64,000 bases of DNA from Viola odorata (lineage: Eukaryota; Streptophyta; Magnoliopsida; Malpighiales; Violaceae). How positions within the stretch are numbered: the stretch's first letter is position 1; each line of letters opens with the position of its first letter. The notes under the pieces are model-generated. The model searched no databases, had not been told where the DNA came from, and saw nothing but the letters and a program-made list of their open reading frames with translations. The stretch lies in NCBI GenBank assembly GCA_963691705.1, contig OY829538.1:18936443-19000442 (forward strand), given 5' to 3'. A program made the translations under genes and the position numbers. Of the stretch, positions 43,883-56,040 are shown in pieces.

Positions 43883-45225
43883 TAGGAGTGTACAAAAACC
43901 GACCCGAACTAGGAACCGAATCGGAACTACCGATTCAGTTCGCTTTTTTTTTTTAAATGAACCGAACCATACTGTCCCGTTTCGGTCTAGTTCTCCAACT
44001 CTAAAAACTCAAAACCGGACCGTAAAACTTGGTTCAATAGTTAAATGGTTAAACTATATATGTACATTAATATCAAAGTAAAAATTTAGTTCAATGGTTA
44101 AAATTTTACCTTTTATCTTAAAGGGGAGAGGTTCAAATCCCCAAGTTTGTATTTTATTTTTTTCTTTCTTTTTTCTTTCAAACTTAACTTCTTATATTTG
44201 TTTTTTCCTTCTAAACTTAATTAAAATTTCTCATTTTTTCTTTTATTTGTTATTTTAAATATAAAATTTTACTACGGATATTTTCTAAACTTAATTCCAC
44301 ATCTTTATTTTTTCTTCTAAACTTAATTAAAAATCCTCATTTTTTCCCTTATATTTTTTATTTTAAATAGAAAAATTTATTAAGGAAGTTATATAAGAAT
44401 TATTATGAATAAAAAACATTGTCTTTTTTAAACTTTTAAACTTTTAAACTTAACTAAAAGTCTAAAAGTCCTCATTTTTTTCTTTTATTTGTTATCTTAA
44501 ATATAAAATTTTACTACGGATGTTTTCTAAACTTAACTCCACATCTCTCTTTTTTTCTTCTAAACTTAATTAAAATTTATCATTTTTTATGATTTAGATT
44601 TATTGTATCTATATTTCAATGTCATTATTTACTTGAGTTAATTGTTTAGAGGTTTGGGATTTAAATTTAAATTGTATTAATATATTACGCAATACATGAG
44701 TATAACTAATTAACTATTGTATTGTTCAAGGATATTTTTGAAGCTTTAAATGTAAGTGATCTAATCTTATCTTCATATGAAGCATGATTATACTTGAAAA
44801 TTCTTCATGTGTATATGTTAGGATCGATATGAAGCACGATACTTCTTGACTAGATATTTGTTAAATATATTCATTACATTTAAATATATTAATACTCATT
44901 ATTTATTAATATTTAGTTACTTTAATTTTTTATATATTTTGTATCATAAAATTTAAAGATTTATCATACTAAAATATCTTTATAATATTAGGTTATTATT
45001 TATAAATTGATAAATCAAAGCATTGTATAAAAAAAAATCAAAACTGCGTGTTTAACACCAAAATGGTGTCGTTTTGAGCAAACACCAAAACGACGTCGTT
45101 TTGAGAAAAATGAACAGAACCGGTTCTAAACAGGAACCGACTCGGAAAAATTGGAACTGAACCGGACTGGGCCGAAAATTTCCTCGATCTGGTTCTAAGC
45201 CCAAAAACGCCCGTGTACACCCCTA
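43883..45225. mobile_element. Non-autonomous hAT-like element with 8-bp flanking duplication
   Basis: Ends TAGGAGTGTACA (left) and its inverse TGTACACCCCTA (right). Flanks CTCCTGAT (43875-43882) and CTACTTAT (45226-45233) match at 6 of 8 positions, consistent with an aged 8-bp target duplication. Subterminal GAACC/GGTTC-type repeats (ACCGACCCGAAC, AACCGGTTC, GAACCGACTCGG) and a perfect palindrome CAAAACGACGTCGTTTTG (45086-45103) are typical of hAT ends. The interior is AT-rich with no transposase. Confidence 0.8.
44190..44595. repeat. Degenerate ~115-bp direct repeats inside the hAT-like element
   Basis: CTTCTAAACTTAATTAAAA and TCATTTTTTCTTTTATTTGTT recur near 44206/44230, 44314/44337, 44443/44473 and 44563/44580. 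Between them lies TATAAAATTTTACTACGGAT (44258, 44505). Confidence 0.6.
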
Positions 45226-46206
45226 CTACTTATTGGGAATAACTATTATATATATACTAAAAAGAAACAAAATTATTATTAATGGAATGAGACTTTTGCT
45301 GCTAACTATATTAAGGGAATGAGATTTGACAAAAAAAAAATTAAGGGAATGAGACTTTTTGACGGAGAAAAAAAAGTAAGGAAATAAGACTTTTTCACGG
45401 CTCCAAAAAAAAATTACCACTTTTTTTTAGCTACATTGGGAAAAATAAATTATTATTATTGTTATTATTTCGGATCAAACTTTTATCGGATCGGATTGCC
45501 ATAGATCCACATTTGATTTGTTAAGGAAACGATTAAACAGGTTTAGATTCTAATCGAATTAACGGAACATAATAGTTGATCGATATCCGCTTAATTTGGA
45601 TTCGGATTAGATTGGATCGGATAAGATTCATATTAAAATCCGATCCATTGGCAGTCGTTATTGAAACCCAGTTGCGACCTACAGGTGTTGACAATATCAA
45701 ATTTTTCAAAAACAAAAAAAACATTTTGTCAAATAGATTAAATTTGAATGTTGAATTGGGAAAAAAACATTTGGCAATACTAAAACATTTTGTTTAGAGT
45801 CCCTCTATATCTACTTGCCTATATTAATAATAATGGATTAGAATTTGTTTTGATCAAAACCTGATCACTTGAAACTCTCAACTGCTATTAATTTATTTTA
45901 ATGGCATAGGTCAGATTTGAACTTGACCTCAAAATTCAACTAATATTTACATCACTATCAAAATAACTAATTAGTTTGATAACTAATAATAACTAATGAG
46001 CTATAATATAATTTTCATTAATTAATAAAAGAAAGAGAACATTCGGTACAAGAATCAATGGACCTTAATAGAGAAGGGAAGGGTAGGGTTTGATGAACTT
46101 GGAGTGTGGTGTGGAATGAATCATAAATCATAGTAAAATAATCAATTGATAAATCGTATTTTCATGAATAAATTAAGCTAATACTTATTAATTTGATTAA
46201 ATCTAA
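45226..46206. other. AT-rich noncoding sequence
   Basis: No coding signal. At 45470-45660 lies another GGATCGGAT-rich segment ending AATCCGATCCATTGGCAG, related to the right arm at 50299-50457. It may be the true right end of a smaller copy of the 43585 element. The rest shows nothing recognisable. Confidence 0.4.
46198..46206. repeat. MULE target-site duplication, left copy (TAAATCTAA)
   Basis: Nine bases identical to 50290-50298; nine is the standard Mutator duplication length. Confidence 0.95.
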
Positions 46207-46559
46207 AGGCAAAAGACATATTGGCACCCAGATTATTGACGATTAGACAATTTGGCAACCCGATTTTAGCAGTGACCAATTTGGCAACCAACTTTTCTCC
46301 GTTAGACAAATTTTGGCATCCATTTTGGCTCCAAAATTCCCCGTTAACCTCTCTTTCCCTCGCACGAACATGTCCTTTCTCGTCCTTTCTCTCGTTTCAC
46401 TCACGAACATGTCCTTTCTCTTCCTTTCTCTCATTTCACTTACAAGAAATCACAACACACCTTTCCTTCTCCCTTTCGCTCCCACATCTCGCCCACACTG
46501 ACAACACCACTACAACACCTCTGTTCTCTCCTTCTTCGCCGTTGCAATTTCAATCAGGT

Positions 46560-47482
46560 AAAACCCTAATTTGTGTTCTTCTATTTTTCTCTACTTGTTT
46601 TTCTGTTTCTTCTCAATTTTGGGTAAATAGGGTTTGTTCCAGCATTTTGAGCTATAATTGTTAAGTTTTGACCTCAAATTAGTATGTTCTTTCAGTAAAG
46701 TTTGAAAGTTTGAATCTGGGTTCTCTCTTATTCAAGGTCAATTGCATCTGGGTTTTCTCTGTGTAATTGTTTCGTGGTTTATATATGAGATTATGCTTCC
46801 TTATGTTGAAAAATCCAGAACCCTTTTTTGTTCTACATAAAGAGTTTGTATATGGCTTTCTTCTTGCATTCATTGGTGAGATTTTGGATACTTACTGTGA
46901 TATAGTAGATGCATTTTTCCTGTGTGTTGAATAAGTTCATTGTTGTAGGGGATCCGTAAGCTGTGTTGTGAGCTCTTGGATTTGAAGGATGCAGTGGAAA
47001 ATATCTGTGGCAATACTCAAACAAAATACTTGGCTTTCTTGAGGTAATGATCTCTTGGAATTGAAAATCGTTTGTCTTTGATTTAAGAAAACTTCAGCTT
47101 TGTTGTTTTGTTGACATGACATTCTCTAATTTTGATACCTGTTTCCACTTGAGCGTTGATTTATTAATATTTACCAATAAGTGGATAGCCAATGGTTAAC
47201 TCTATTTCATAGTTTCCAGGTGTACATATGCTGAATCCTTTCTTTTTTTTCTATCATTGTGCCTGATTTGGAAAATTGGTTATAGAATGTTGTACTACTG
47301 TTGTCATACGAACATTGTTATTTGTGACTGCATAACATTCATAATTGTTGTTAGTGCTTTATTTTCTTTATATTTGTTGAACCTACACTTGTATTGGATC
47401 TTGAGTCTCACAAATGATGATTTAAACCAGTAGGCTTGTGATTAGATATTCTACTCAATTAGGTGTTTTACTTGCAGGTAAA
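46560..47482 (+). other. MULE 5' region with possible leader intron
   Basis: After the TIR, TTTCAATCAG|GTAAAACCC (donor near 46557) and TTACTTGCAG|GTAAAATGG (acceptor ending 47477) would define an intron in the 5' UTR, just before the ATG at 47483. Inferred from consensus only. The region between is AT-rich and noncoding. Confidence 0.4.
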
Positions 47483-49978
47483 ATGGACTATAATTGGAAG
47501 TTTCATGTTACCTTGCACTATGGTGGGAAAATAACCCACGAACCTCCCCCTACTAAGTACAGAGGTGGCAGTCTTCTGATCATTACGGATTGTGATCCAA
47601 GGAAGTTTGACGTAGGGTACTTGGTAGCCAGAGCACATGTGGCTAGAATTAGTAATATACAAAAGTTTGTTTGGAATACACCATGTAGTGATTTAGCAAC
47701 ATGCTGTAAGTTATTATCTACTAATGATGATTTCAAGGAATTAATTAATTCTATAGGGAGTGAGGTTTTTTGTTGATGTGTATGTTGAACACACACATTT
47801 AGCAGCTATGGAAGAGGAGGTTGTGGAAGAGGAGGTTGATGAAGAGGTTGATGACTTGGTTGATGAGGAGGTTGCTGAAGAGGGTGATGAAGAGGTTGCT
47901 GAAGAGGTTAATAGAAGAGATGGTGATAGAAATGGTGATAGAGAATGTGATGAGGCTGATTTTGAATATGGCTACACGAGGATGATAGGGTATGATGATA
48001 GCAGAGGTCCAGGGGATTCAGATGAGGATTATGCCAGCCCACAAGAGTCAGACACTGAAGTTGCACCGGTTTATGAAACATTCAAGGAGGGCTCGGGTTT
48101 AGAAGATCCATTTAGGGAGAATATGGTCTTCGTAGATACTAATCAACTTTGCAATGCCATTAGAGATTATGGCATAAAGATGAGTCATCCAATCACAATT
48201 CAGAAGAGTGACACACGCAGAGTATTGGCTGTCTGCTCTAAAGGAAAATGTCCATGGAGGCTATATGGTTCGAAGAAGAATTTTGAAATGATTCTGAGGA
48301 TAGTGTCTTATGAACCGAAGCACACTTGTAATGATGTCATCAATAGTGCACTTCCAATGCAAGATTGGATTACAAGAAGATATCTCAACAGATTTAGGAA
48401 CCATGTCAATTTAACACCAAAGGCATAGAAAGAAGAAATTTATTTAGAACACAATGTAAATGTGACTGTGAAGAAGTGTTACAGAGCAAAGATTAAGGCC
48501 CTTCAGATCATAAATGGAAGCCATGAGGCTCAATATGGTAAGATTTGGGAGTATCTTGCAGAACTTGACATGAGATATCCAGGATCTAGGTTGAAAGCAC
48601 ATTGCCCGCCTGATGTTGACGACCAGCCACCAAGATTCCAGAGAGTATTTGTCTGCCTACAACCTCTCTACAGAGCTTTCAAATTATATTGTAGGCCGAT
48701 AATACATGTTGATGCTTGTCATCTCAAAGGTAAATATCCTGGTCAAGTGGTTGCGGCAATGGGGATTGATGGTAATAATGGTATGTTCCCACTTGCGTTC
48801 GGTGTAGTGGAGATTGAATCAAAAGAAACATGGAATTGGTTTCTTGATCAATTAGAAGAGGCAGTTGGGAGCGTTGAGGACAATAACTGGGCTTTTATGT
48901 CTGATCAGCAAAAGGTGAACCATACTTCATACTAATTTACTGTGAATTTGTAATTATATGTTGTTTTATTTACATCCTTTATAGTGAAGCTATTAAGATA
49001 TTTTGTTCAACTGTGCAGGGACTAATACCAGCATTGAAAGAAAGAAAAGCTGAACACAGATTCTGCTTGAGACATGTGTACAGCAACTTCAAGCTGAAGT
49101 CAGAATGGCACAACAAAGAGATGAAAGACATATTGGATGCAGCCGCTCTTTCGATGACAGAGAAAGAATTCAATATACATATGGACAAGTTTGATACAAA
49201 GAATGCCACTGCAGTAAAGAACTATCTCATAAAGCTTGGTCCACAGCACTGGTCAAGACATCTATGGGGGAGTAGAGCAAAATCAGGTATGGTCTTAAAC
49301 AACCCGAGTGAGTGTTTTAATGCTTATATTATGGCTGAAAGGGACAAGCCTATAATTACCATGTTAGAAGGTATTAGGAAGATGTGCATTAAATTGGCAA
49401 AGGACAGGAAGAAAAAATTGGAAGAGTATACAGGTCTCATATGTCCACAAGCACAAATAAAGCTAGAGGTAAATAAGAAACAGGCAAGGTTCTGGAAAGC
49501 TACTGATTGTGGTGATGGGAAGTTTGAAATTGCTAGAGATAGGGTACAATTTACTGTTAATTTAAGTGGTATGACATGTGCATGTTATGAGTGGGATTTA
49601 ACTAGAGTCCCTTGTGAGCATGTTGTTAGAGCTGTTTATGGGAATGATGGTACTCTAGAGGAATATGTCTCATCATATCTCCATATGAGTTCATATAACT
49701 GCTTGTGGGATGTGAAGTTAGAACCTGTGAATTGAGAAAACTTATGGCCTGCTTCTTCAAAACCCAGTCCCTTACCTCCACATTGTAGAAGACAACCAGG
49801 CAGGCCTAAAAGGGTCAGAATCAGGGACAAGGATGAAGCATTGAAGCCCTACAGATCTAAGAAGAGGAAGATCACAATAGTATGCAGCAAGTGTAAGCAA
49901 CCTAATCATAACTCCAGGACTTGCAAAGGAGAAGTGAGGAAAAAGAAGAAAGACAGCCTTGAGTACTACATGGATTGA
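47483..49978 (+). pseudogene. mudrA: MuDR-family transposase (one frameshift, two stops)
   Basis: This is the DDE transposase that would bind the TIRs and move the element. It starts at ATG 47483. The N-terminal part (LHYGGKITHEPP) leads to a Glu/Asp/Val-rich stretch (47810-47920). The MuDR DNA-binding region follows (NAIRDYGIKMSHPITI, CPWRLYGSK), then the MULE catalytic domain IHVDACHLKGKYPG (first Asp, 48705) and FMSDQQK (second Asp). A 104-bp intron follows (48915-49018, GT...AG), then GLIPALKERKAEHRFCLRH. A SWIM zinc finger CACYEWDLTRVPCEH (49578-49622) and a C-terminal zinc knuckle CSKCKQPNHNSRTC (49884) complete the usual MuDR order. Damage: an extra T in the T6 run near 47766 shifts the frame, TAG at 48426, TGA at 49733. 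Confidence 0.93.
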
Positions 49979-50289
49979 AATTGTTGTGCAGAAGGTGTGA
50001 TTGAAATTGAAGAAAGAAAGAGAGAACGAGAGGTTGGAGATGAGTCGCAACTTTTAGAGCGAAATTGCAACTTAACGGAGAATTTTGGAGCCAAAATGGA
50101 TTTTTAATGGCGTTAGTGTGAGGTCGTTGATAAGTGGGTGGCACGATGGCTTATTTGACTAACGTGATAAACGGTAGGGTGCAAATTTATCTAACGGAGA
50201 AAAGTTGGTTGCCAAATTGGTCACTGCTAAAAGCGGGTTGCCAAATTGTCTAATCGTCAATAATCTGGATGCCAATATGTCTTTTGCCC

Positions 50290-50298
50290 TAAATCTAA
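50290..50298. repeat. MULE target-site duplication, right copy (TAAATCTAA)
   Basis: Identical to 46198-46206. Confidence 0.95.
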
Positions 50299-50457
50299 TG
50301 GATATATCCGCTAGATCCGATAAGTACTCCGAATTCGTTAGAATCTGAATATGAATTTAAATTTTAAAATTTCAATAGATAAATGGATAAATCTGATTTG
50401 ATATTTTTTTAAACAAATTGAATATGGATTTACAGTAATCCGATCCATTGACAACCC
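50299..50457. repeat. Right arm of the old inverted-repeat DNA element
   Basis: Inverse of the arm at 43585-43790, ending TTGACAACCCTA. The MULE inserted in this arm. Confidence 0.6.
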
Positions 50458-50853
50458 TACTCATGGTTGTATCAATTCTAAAAGTGAAATAAGATCATTC
50501 ATGTTATTTGAGAATGTGATAACTAAGTAGATTTGAGAAAATAAATAAATTTTAAATTTGAATTTGAGTTATTTTTTAAAATTTCTATGCGTGATAAAAT
50601 ATAAAAATGATACTAATATTAAAGATCTTAGAACTGGGTGCATTTAGAAGCATTCAGAAATCAGTGCATTGATGCATTGATATGTTAAATTTCCTTGATT
50701 TCTTGATCAATAGTCCCTTCATTTAAATGGTCAAGTTGCAAAAACAAATTGAGAACCCAAACGTAGAGAATCAACTTGCAACTTGATTTACCTTTTCCTA
50801 TGTATTTTAACAAAATAAAATGAATACTCTAATAAATCCCTCAATTGATGAAA
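50458..50853. other. AT-rich sequence without recognisable feature
   Basis: No ORF, repeat end or RNA signal seen between the old inverted-repeat element and the Stowaway/hAT boundary. Confidence 0.5.
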
Positions 50854-50990
50854 TACTCCCTCCGAATTAGGGGTGTCAAAATGGATCGACCCGACCCGAC
50901 CTGTTTATAGTAACTCGTTTACAAAGGGTCAAAAATTGACCCGATCAGTTGACGGGTCGACCCTTACCCGACCCATTTGACCCGTTTAAT

Positions 50991-51062
50991 CAAAACGGTG
51001 TCGTTTTGGTTAAACAAAAACGACATCATTTTGATCTAATTAACCAAAACGGCGTCGTTTTG
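50991..51062. repeat. Subterminal AAAACGNCGTCGTTTT repeats of the hAT element
   Basis: CAAAACGGTGTCGTTTTG (50991-51008), AAAACGACATCATTTTGAT (~51017) and CAAAACGGCGTCGTTTTG (51045-51062), three near-palindromes within 72 bp. The same motif appears in the neighbouring elements at 45086 and 59310. Confidence 0.75.
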
Positions 51063-51604
51063 ATCTTGTGGAGGAAAAAATTAGGGGGTCTAAACGGATT
51101 AGCACAAACCCTCTGGTTAATTTCGGGTCGGGCTGACTTGACCCGGTTTCTAACCCTTTTTTTTGTTGGTTTTTTGGTTATTTAAGGTATGATCCATTTA
51201 TAATGCCAATTTTTTTACGATTTTTTTTGAAATAAATACCTTATATAAACAAGTTGTTATTGATGTGATTCTTCGGCTAATAAGTTTCATACTATATATT
51301 TTACGCATTTAAATCTCTAAATAAATACTACATTGAAATAAACGAATTTAAAAATGAAATTCTTACATAAATAAGTTTCATGACATAAATTTTAATAAAT
51401 ATTTATCTAACAGAACTAGGGATGGCAATTGGGCGGGTATGGGCGGGTATGGGTATGTTAAAATGGGTATGGACGGGTATGGGTAAATATCCAATTCATA
51501 CCCAAAACTAAATATCCATTATTACCCATACCCAATTGGGTATATAATGGATATCCAATTCACCAGATTATTTTATTTTTTATAATTAATAAAAAAATTA
51601 TTAT

Positions 51605-51890
51605 TTAGATCCGTTTTCACCAATTATTCTCGTTTTTTATTATTTTGGTTCGTTTTTTACCGTTTTTGACTCGGTTTTTACCATTTTACCATTTGGCTTG
51701 TTTTTTACCATCTTGACTTATTTTTTACCATTTTGGCTCGATTTTTACCATTTTGACTCGATTTTTACCATTTTGGCTCATTTTTTACCATCTTGACTCG
51801 TTTTTTACCGTTTTGGCTCAGTTTTTACCATTTTGGCTCAGTTTTTACCATTTTGGCTCATTTTTTACCATCTTGACTCATTTTTTACAC
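51605..51890. repeat. Minisatellite, ~20-bp unit TTTTTACCATTTTGGCTCG
   Basis: About a dozen imperfect units of 19-21 bp alternating GGCTCG/GACTCG/GACTTA endings. No spacers of unique sequence, so not a CRISPR array. Confidence 0.85.
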
Positions 51891-51899
51891 TCTCCATTT

Positions 51900-52545
51900 A
51901 AGTAAATAATGTCTTTCTTCTACCAAGAAACGGTGCCCAAATTCAATTCTGGTACACTCTCCATTTATTGTTGCTTATGTACTTGACAAAGGCCCGCGTC
52001 ACTGTCCCTTAAACTGTGAACTGGTGGTAGTAGTAGATAATATATTGCAGCATAAATGATGTACCATGCCTCATTATCTTGTTGCAACCGATTTCTCAAA
52101 TCTCCACATCATTTTTCCTCTGCCCATAGGAACAGAATAATCTCTGGTTTCAGGATCTAACTCTTTCACCCAAACTAGTATCACCAAACTATGAACTCAC
52201 TCTCACTAATTCGTGAGTTCGAACAGAAGCACTGGACAAATACAAGCACATGATTCCATTGAACCATGAGAAAGAAAATGAAAGAAAATGGTCCATAACA
52301 TTATTCCTCTTTCCACAACACACTCTCCAGTGTGAAATTACAATATTCCAAATCCTTCTTGAAGTGTTGAATAACGATCATTTCCAATTACAGTCAACAA
52401 ATATGAAATTTCAAAAGCCAGAATTACCAATTGGAATACAAGTATTCAGTAAAACAAGCTCTTGCTCCCCACAGGTTTAGTAGAAGCAGGATGTGGTATT
52501 CTAAACAAAGAAACTATAATGCCAATACAAAAGTTCTGAACCTGA
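51900..52545. other. Filler between minisatellite and captured exon
   Basis: No coding match recognised. It could include the 3' UTR of the captured TPR-like gene, since it lies directly downstream of that stop codon on the minus strand. Confidence 0.3.
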
Positions 52546-52719
52546 TTAATCTGCCAGTTTATTCAGGCGATGAATGGTATTCCTCGCGACCCTATTAACA
52601 GGATCAATCTTCAGAACAGTCCTCAGGTCTTCCGCCCCAAGTCTGTACTTCTCCATACTCTCATATAGGAGTGCACGCTGTACAAGGACAGATATGTTGG
52701 CAGCATCATGCTCGAGTAC
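52546..52719 (-). pseudogene. Captured last exon of a TPR-like host gene
   Basis: The minus strand reads, after an acceptor-like TTCAG: VLEHDAANISVLVQRALLYE, then SMEKYRLGAEDLRTVLKIDP and NRVARNTIHRLNKLAD-stop. The pattern (ALLYES--KY--GAEDL--VL-IDP-N) is a tetratricopeptide-type helical pair ending a protein. 57 codons are open without any stop, which in this AT-rich setting implies a recently captured coding exon. I do not know the exact parent gene. Confidence 0.7.
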
Positions 52720-53340
52720 CTGAACATCATGAAGCAGACCATAAACCCCTCCCCCCCAACATATCAGGAGTACGAAAAAGAAGAAAATGTTACTACATCA
52801 ATCCCTAATGCATGGATGAACAGTTGTAATGCATTATCGCCTACATATCATAAAAGAGTTGTAGTCCAGGTCAAATTTTGGGTGCCAACGAACTAAGTAA
52901 CTTGGTGGCATGAGTAGTCAATGGAAATGTGGAGTTAGTATCAGCTCACATCAGGTATGAGACGGGCTAAACCATTGGACCAAATATCCATGCTTATTGA
53001 GTCAGTAGTGATTAGTTGCTAATTCTCAACAAGATTTCAATAATCACAGGTGTACAGAGCTAGCAAAATGCAGTCATACCAAGGGGTCGCACTGCACTAG
53101 TAATGAGCAGTGAATCCAGGCTTCTAGACAAAGAGGGCTAGGAAATTATAGGTTAGATAATTAGATAGAACACAAGTGGCACTTGTGCTCATAGCAAAAT
53201 GCTTCTAACATTTGATTTGAAGTGGGGCGCCAACCATCACTGAATATTAAGCCTTTTTTCCCCCTTAATATTATTAGTTCATAGATAGTGAAATCCAAAA
53301 ATTCAAGAGCAAACAATTGAATTGAAAACAAATTAGATCA

Positions 53341-53463
<123 letters not shown>

Positions 53464-53823
53464 TCAATTGATTTTTGAAAAAGCTAGGTCGAGTAAACTG
53501 GAATTGCGATCAAATTATATTAGTGCTTACAAGATGGAACGGAGGTTTAGGTCGTAGAAGAAGGAGAGGCGAGGGCGAGGGTGAGGGTGAGGGGCTTCGC
53601 GAGAAGGTGTGCAAGGCGAAGAGGACGCAAAAACTGAAAAAAAAGTACATATACCCGTTCGGGTATAGGTAATACCCAAATGGGTATCATACCCGATTAT
53701 ACCCGAATGGGTATGGGTAATACCCAAACCATACCCAGTCAAACCGGGTATGGTTTGGGTATTACCCGGTCAAACAGCTATGGGTATGGGCGGGTATCCG
53801 GGTATGGATACCCGTTGCCATCC

Positions 53824-56040
53824 CTAAACAGAACTAGAACTTTCAGTGTCATTGATGTCGAGAGAAATAATATCTTCAATGAGCTGCTCCAAAGCTGACT
53901 TTCCAACATCTACAATAAAAACAAATTAAAAAATATTAAACAAATTACATATGTACTCAATTTAAAATTTAAGAATTAAAATGATATTACCTTCTGTACC
54001 ATACAACCAATCTTTTGTAGAAATCAAAGCCTCTACTATTTTCGGTTTAAGTACGCTCCTATATTGATCAAGCACCCTACCACCGACACTAAAAGCACTT
54101 TCGGAAGCAACTGTAGAAATCGGTATACTTAGAACATCAACTTCAAGAAATAGATATTCATTAGCTTTCCAATATGTCATGATGTCTAAATTTTGTCATC
54201 TAACCTTGCCTCCTCCAAATATTGTTCAAGCTGTGTCTTTTGGGGAGAAGTTTCTTGCATATCAAAAGAATCAAATTCCTATAAAGAAATAAACAATAAT
54301 ATTTCTGTAAATGAGCTTATGACTAAATGTATACAAGGCCTAATACATACGTCAAAATATGAACAATTGATACGAACATGAAAGATGGAAGAATAACTGA
54401 AAAATGCAGAATGAATAAGAGAATCGAGATACACATACCTCAAACACTTCATCAGTCGTATTGCTTCCTTGAGATGATGGATGGTGACTAACTTGAGAAA
54501 GATGATGCACAATAATTATTATAAAAGGAAACCAATTTCTCTTTCAAAACTAGTGATTTTGGAGCTCCACTATCACCATAAAGTTTCTTGTGGCACCACT
54601 GAACAAAAGAGAACTTGTATTGAGGATCTAGAATAACTCTTATAGCCATTATCTTTGAAAACTCAGCCCAATATTTATCTAATTTACCATACATGGTTGA
54701 TGCCATATTTCTCATGTACTCATCATCACTTTCCATTTCCCGTTTCAAAGTCAAACAAATTGAAAACACAACAAGATAATATATATTAGTAGTTGGATAA
54801 TTGGTGCCTTAAAACAAACAAGTTGTCTCATAAAAAGTTCCCAAGAACTTGCATATCTTTTCTACATCATCCCATTCACCCTTAGATGGACAATGAGTGT
54901 AATTGCAATCACTTAACTTCATGTGCATAAAAGCAATGCGATAATATAATGCATTCTGAAGCATGATAAAAGTGACATTTCATCTAGTAGGTACATCTTT
55001 CCTTAAACCCCTTTTAGCATCAAATGAGCTATGAGCAACACACTCAAAAAATCTTTATTTCCTACCTTGAGACCCCTTGACATACTTAACACTTTCTCGA
55101 ATTTTTTAAACAACTAGATCTATTTCTGTCAAACCATCTTGCACCATTAAATTAAGAATGTGAGCACAGCAACGCATATGAAGATATTCTCCACCAAGCA
55201 AAAGCCCATTTCCTTGAGTCAAGTTAGTCTTCAACAAATCAACACAAGTGTAATTTGCAAAAGCATTATCTAATGTGATTGACATTACTCTTTATCTATC
55301 TTCCAATTCCTTAAGAATGTCATTATTTTGGAACACAAAGAGACACCATTGTAAGGTGGACACAAGAAGCAAAAGTTCAGAATTCTTTTCTGGAGATGCC
55401 AATTTTTATCAATAAAGTGTGTTGTCAAACATATATAGCCATCTATTGTCAACGAAGACCAACAATCAGAAGTCAAACTAATTCTACCAGGTATTTCATC
55501 TAACATGATTTGTATCTTATCTTTTTCCCTATTATACACCTTAGGACAATCAGACTTGAATGTATTTCTACTCACTACATGCAAATCTTTACGCAAGTAA
55601 AGCAACAAATCTCTAATTCTCACCCATTCAACGAACCGAAAAGGGAGATTAAGCATAATCACAGTTGCTGCAACTAACTCTCTAAATTTATCATAATCAA
55701 AATTATCATTGTACGCAGAAAGAGTACCTTGACTTGCATCCCCATGTCTATGACATCTTTCTATGTGTCGTTTCATATTTTTAGTGTCATGTTTACCTCC
55801 ACAAATGTATGCAGTACTACATTTCTTACATTTGGCCCTTCTCTTCTTATCTTCACCAAGTGGCATAAGCTCAAAATATTGACATATAATTGAAGTGACC
55901 TTCTTCTTTTTTGTACCTGAAACCTCAGACTCTGAGGTAGTTGCTTTTAGCTGAACCATGCCATCATTCTCATTTCCCAAAATTTCATCCATACCCATAG
56001 TTAAACCACCACTTTGCTCAACCTCAAAAGATTTATCCAT
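53824..56040 (-). pseudogene. hAT transposase with BED zinc finger (frameshifted)
   Basis: Starts at ATG 56038-56040. Acidic head, then a BED finger with Cys71, Cys74, His92 and His97 (KCKKCSTAY ... KRHIERCH). Next SRNTFKSDCPKVY, RISLTSDCWSS (first catalytic Asp region) and GYICLTTHFID. After a frameshift near 55290 come ITLDNAFANY and HMRCCAHILNLMVQDGL, then DVPTRWN-like and the QWCHKKLYGD region (54488-54769). The C-terminal dimerisation block is IPISTVASESAFSVGGRVLD then RSVLKPKIVEALISTKDWLYG (53991-54180). An 81-bp intron (53910-53990) precedes a last exon DVGKSALEQLIEDIISLDIN. Stops near 55110, 54974 and 54815 and loss of frame between 54190 and 54490 disable it. The terminal stop is now supplied by the nested element's first bases. 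Confidence 0.9.

Larger units (their letters stand above)
46207..50289 (+). mobile_element. MuDR-type MULE with long terminal inverted repeats
   Basis: 4083 bp. Left end RGGCAAAAGACATATTGGCA, right end its inverse. The inverted repeats match for over 100 bp (TTATTGACGATTAGACAATT, TTTAGCAGTGACCAATTTGG, ACTTTTCTCCGTTAGA). A 9-bp duplication TAAATCTAA flanks it perfectly, and it contains a near-complete transposase gene. The perfect duplication and highly similar arms suggest recent insertion. It sits in the right arm of the older element starting at 43585. Confidence 0.96.

Noticed and set aside
46221..46664. 147-codon frame at the left MULE end
   Set aside because: It runs across the terminal inverted repeat and the leader; composition is TIR sequence, not protein.
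43585..50457. A single hAT element from 43585 to 50457 with defined ends
   Set aside because: Arms match, but no 8-bp duplication is visible and a third related end at 45600-45660 makes the true boundaries ambiguous; only the arms are annotated.
51605..51890. CRISPR-like array
   Set aside because: Repeats are contiguous without unique spacers and lie inside a plant transposon.
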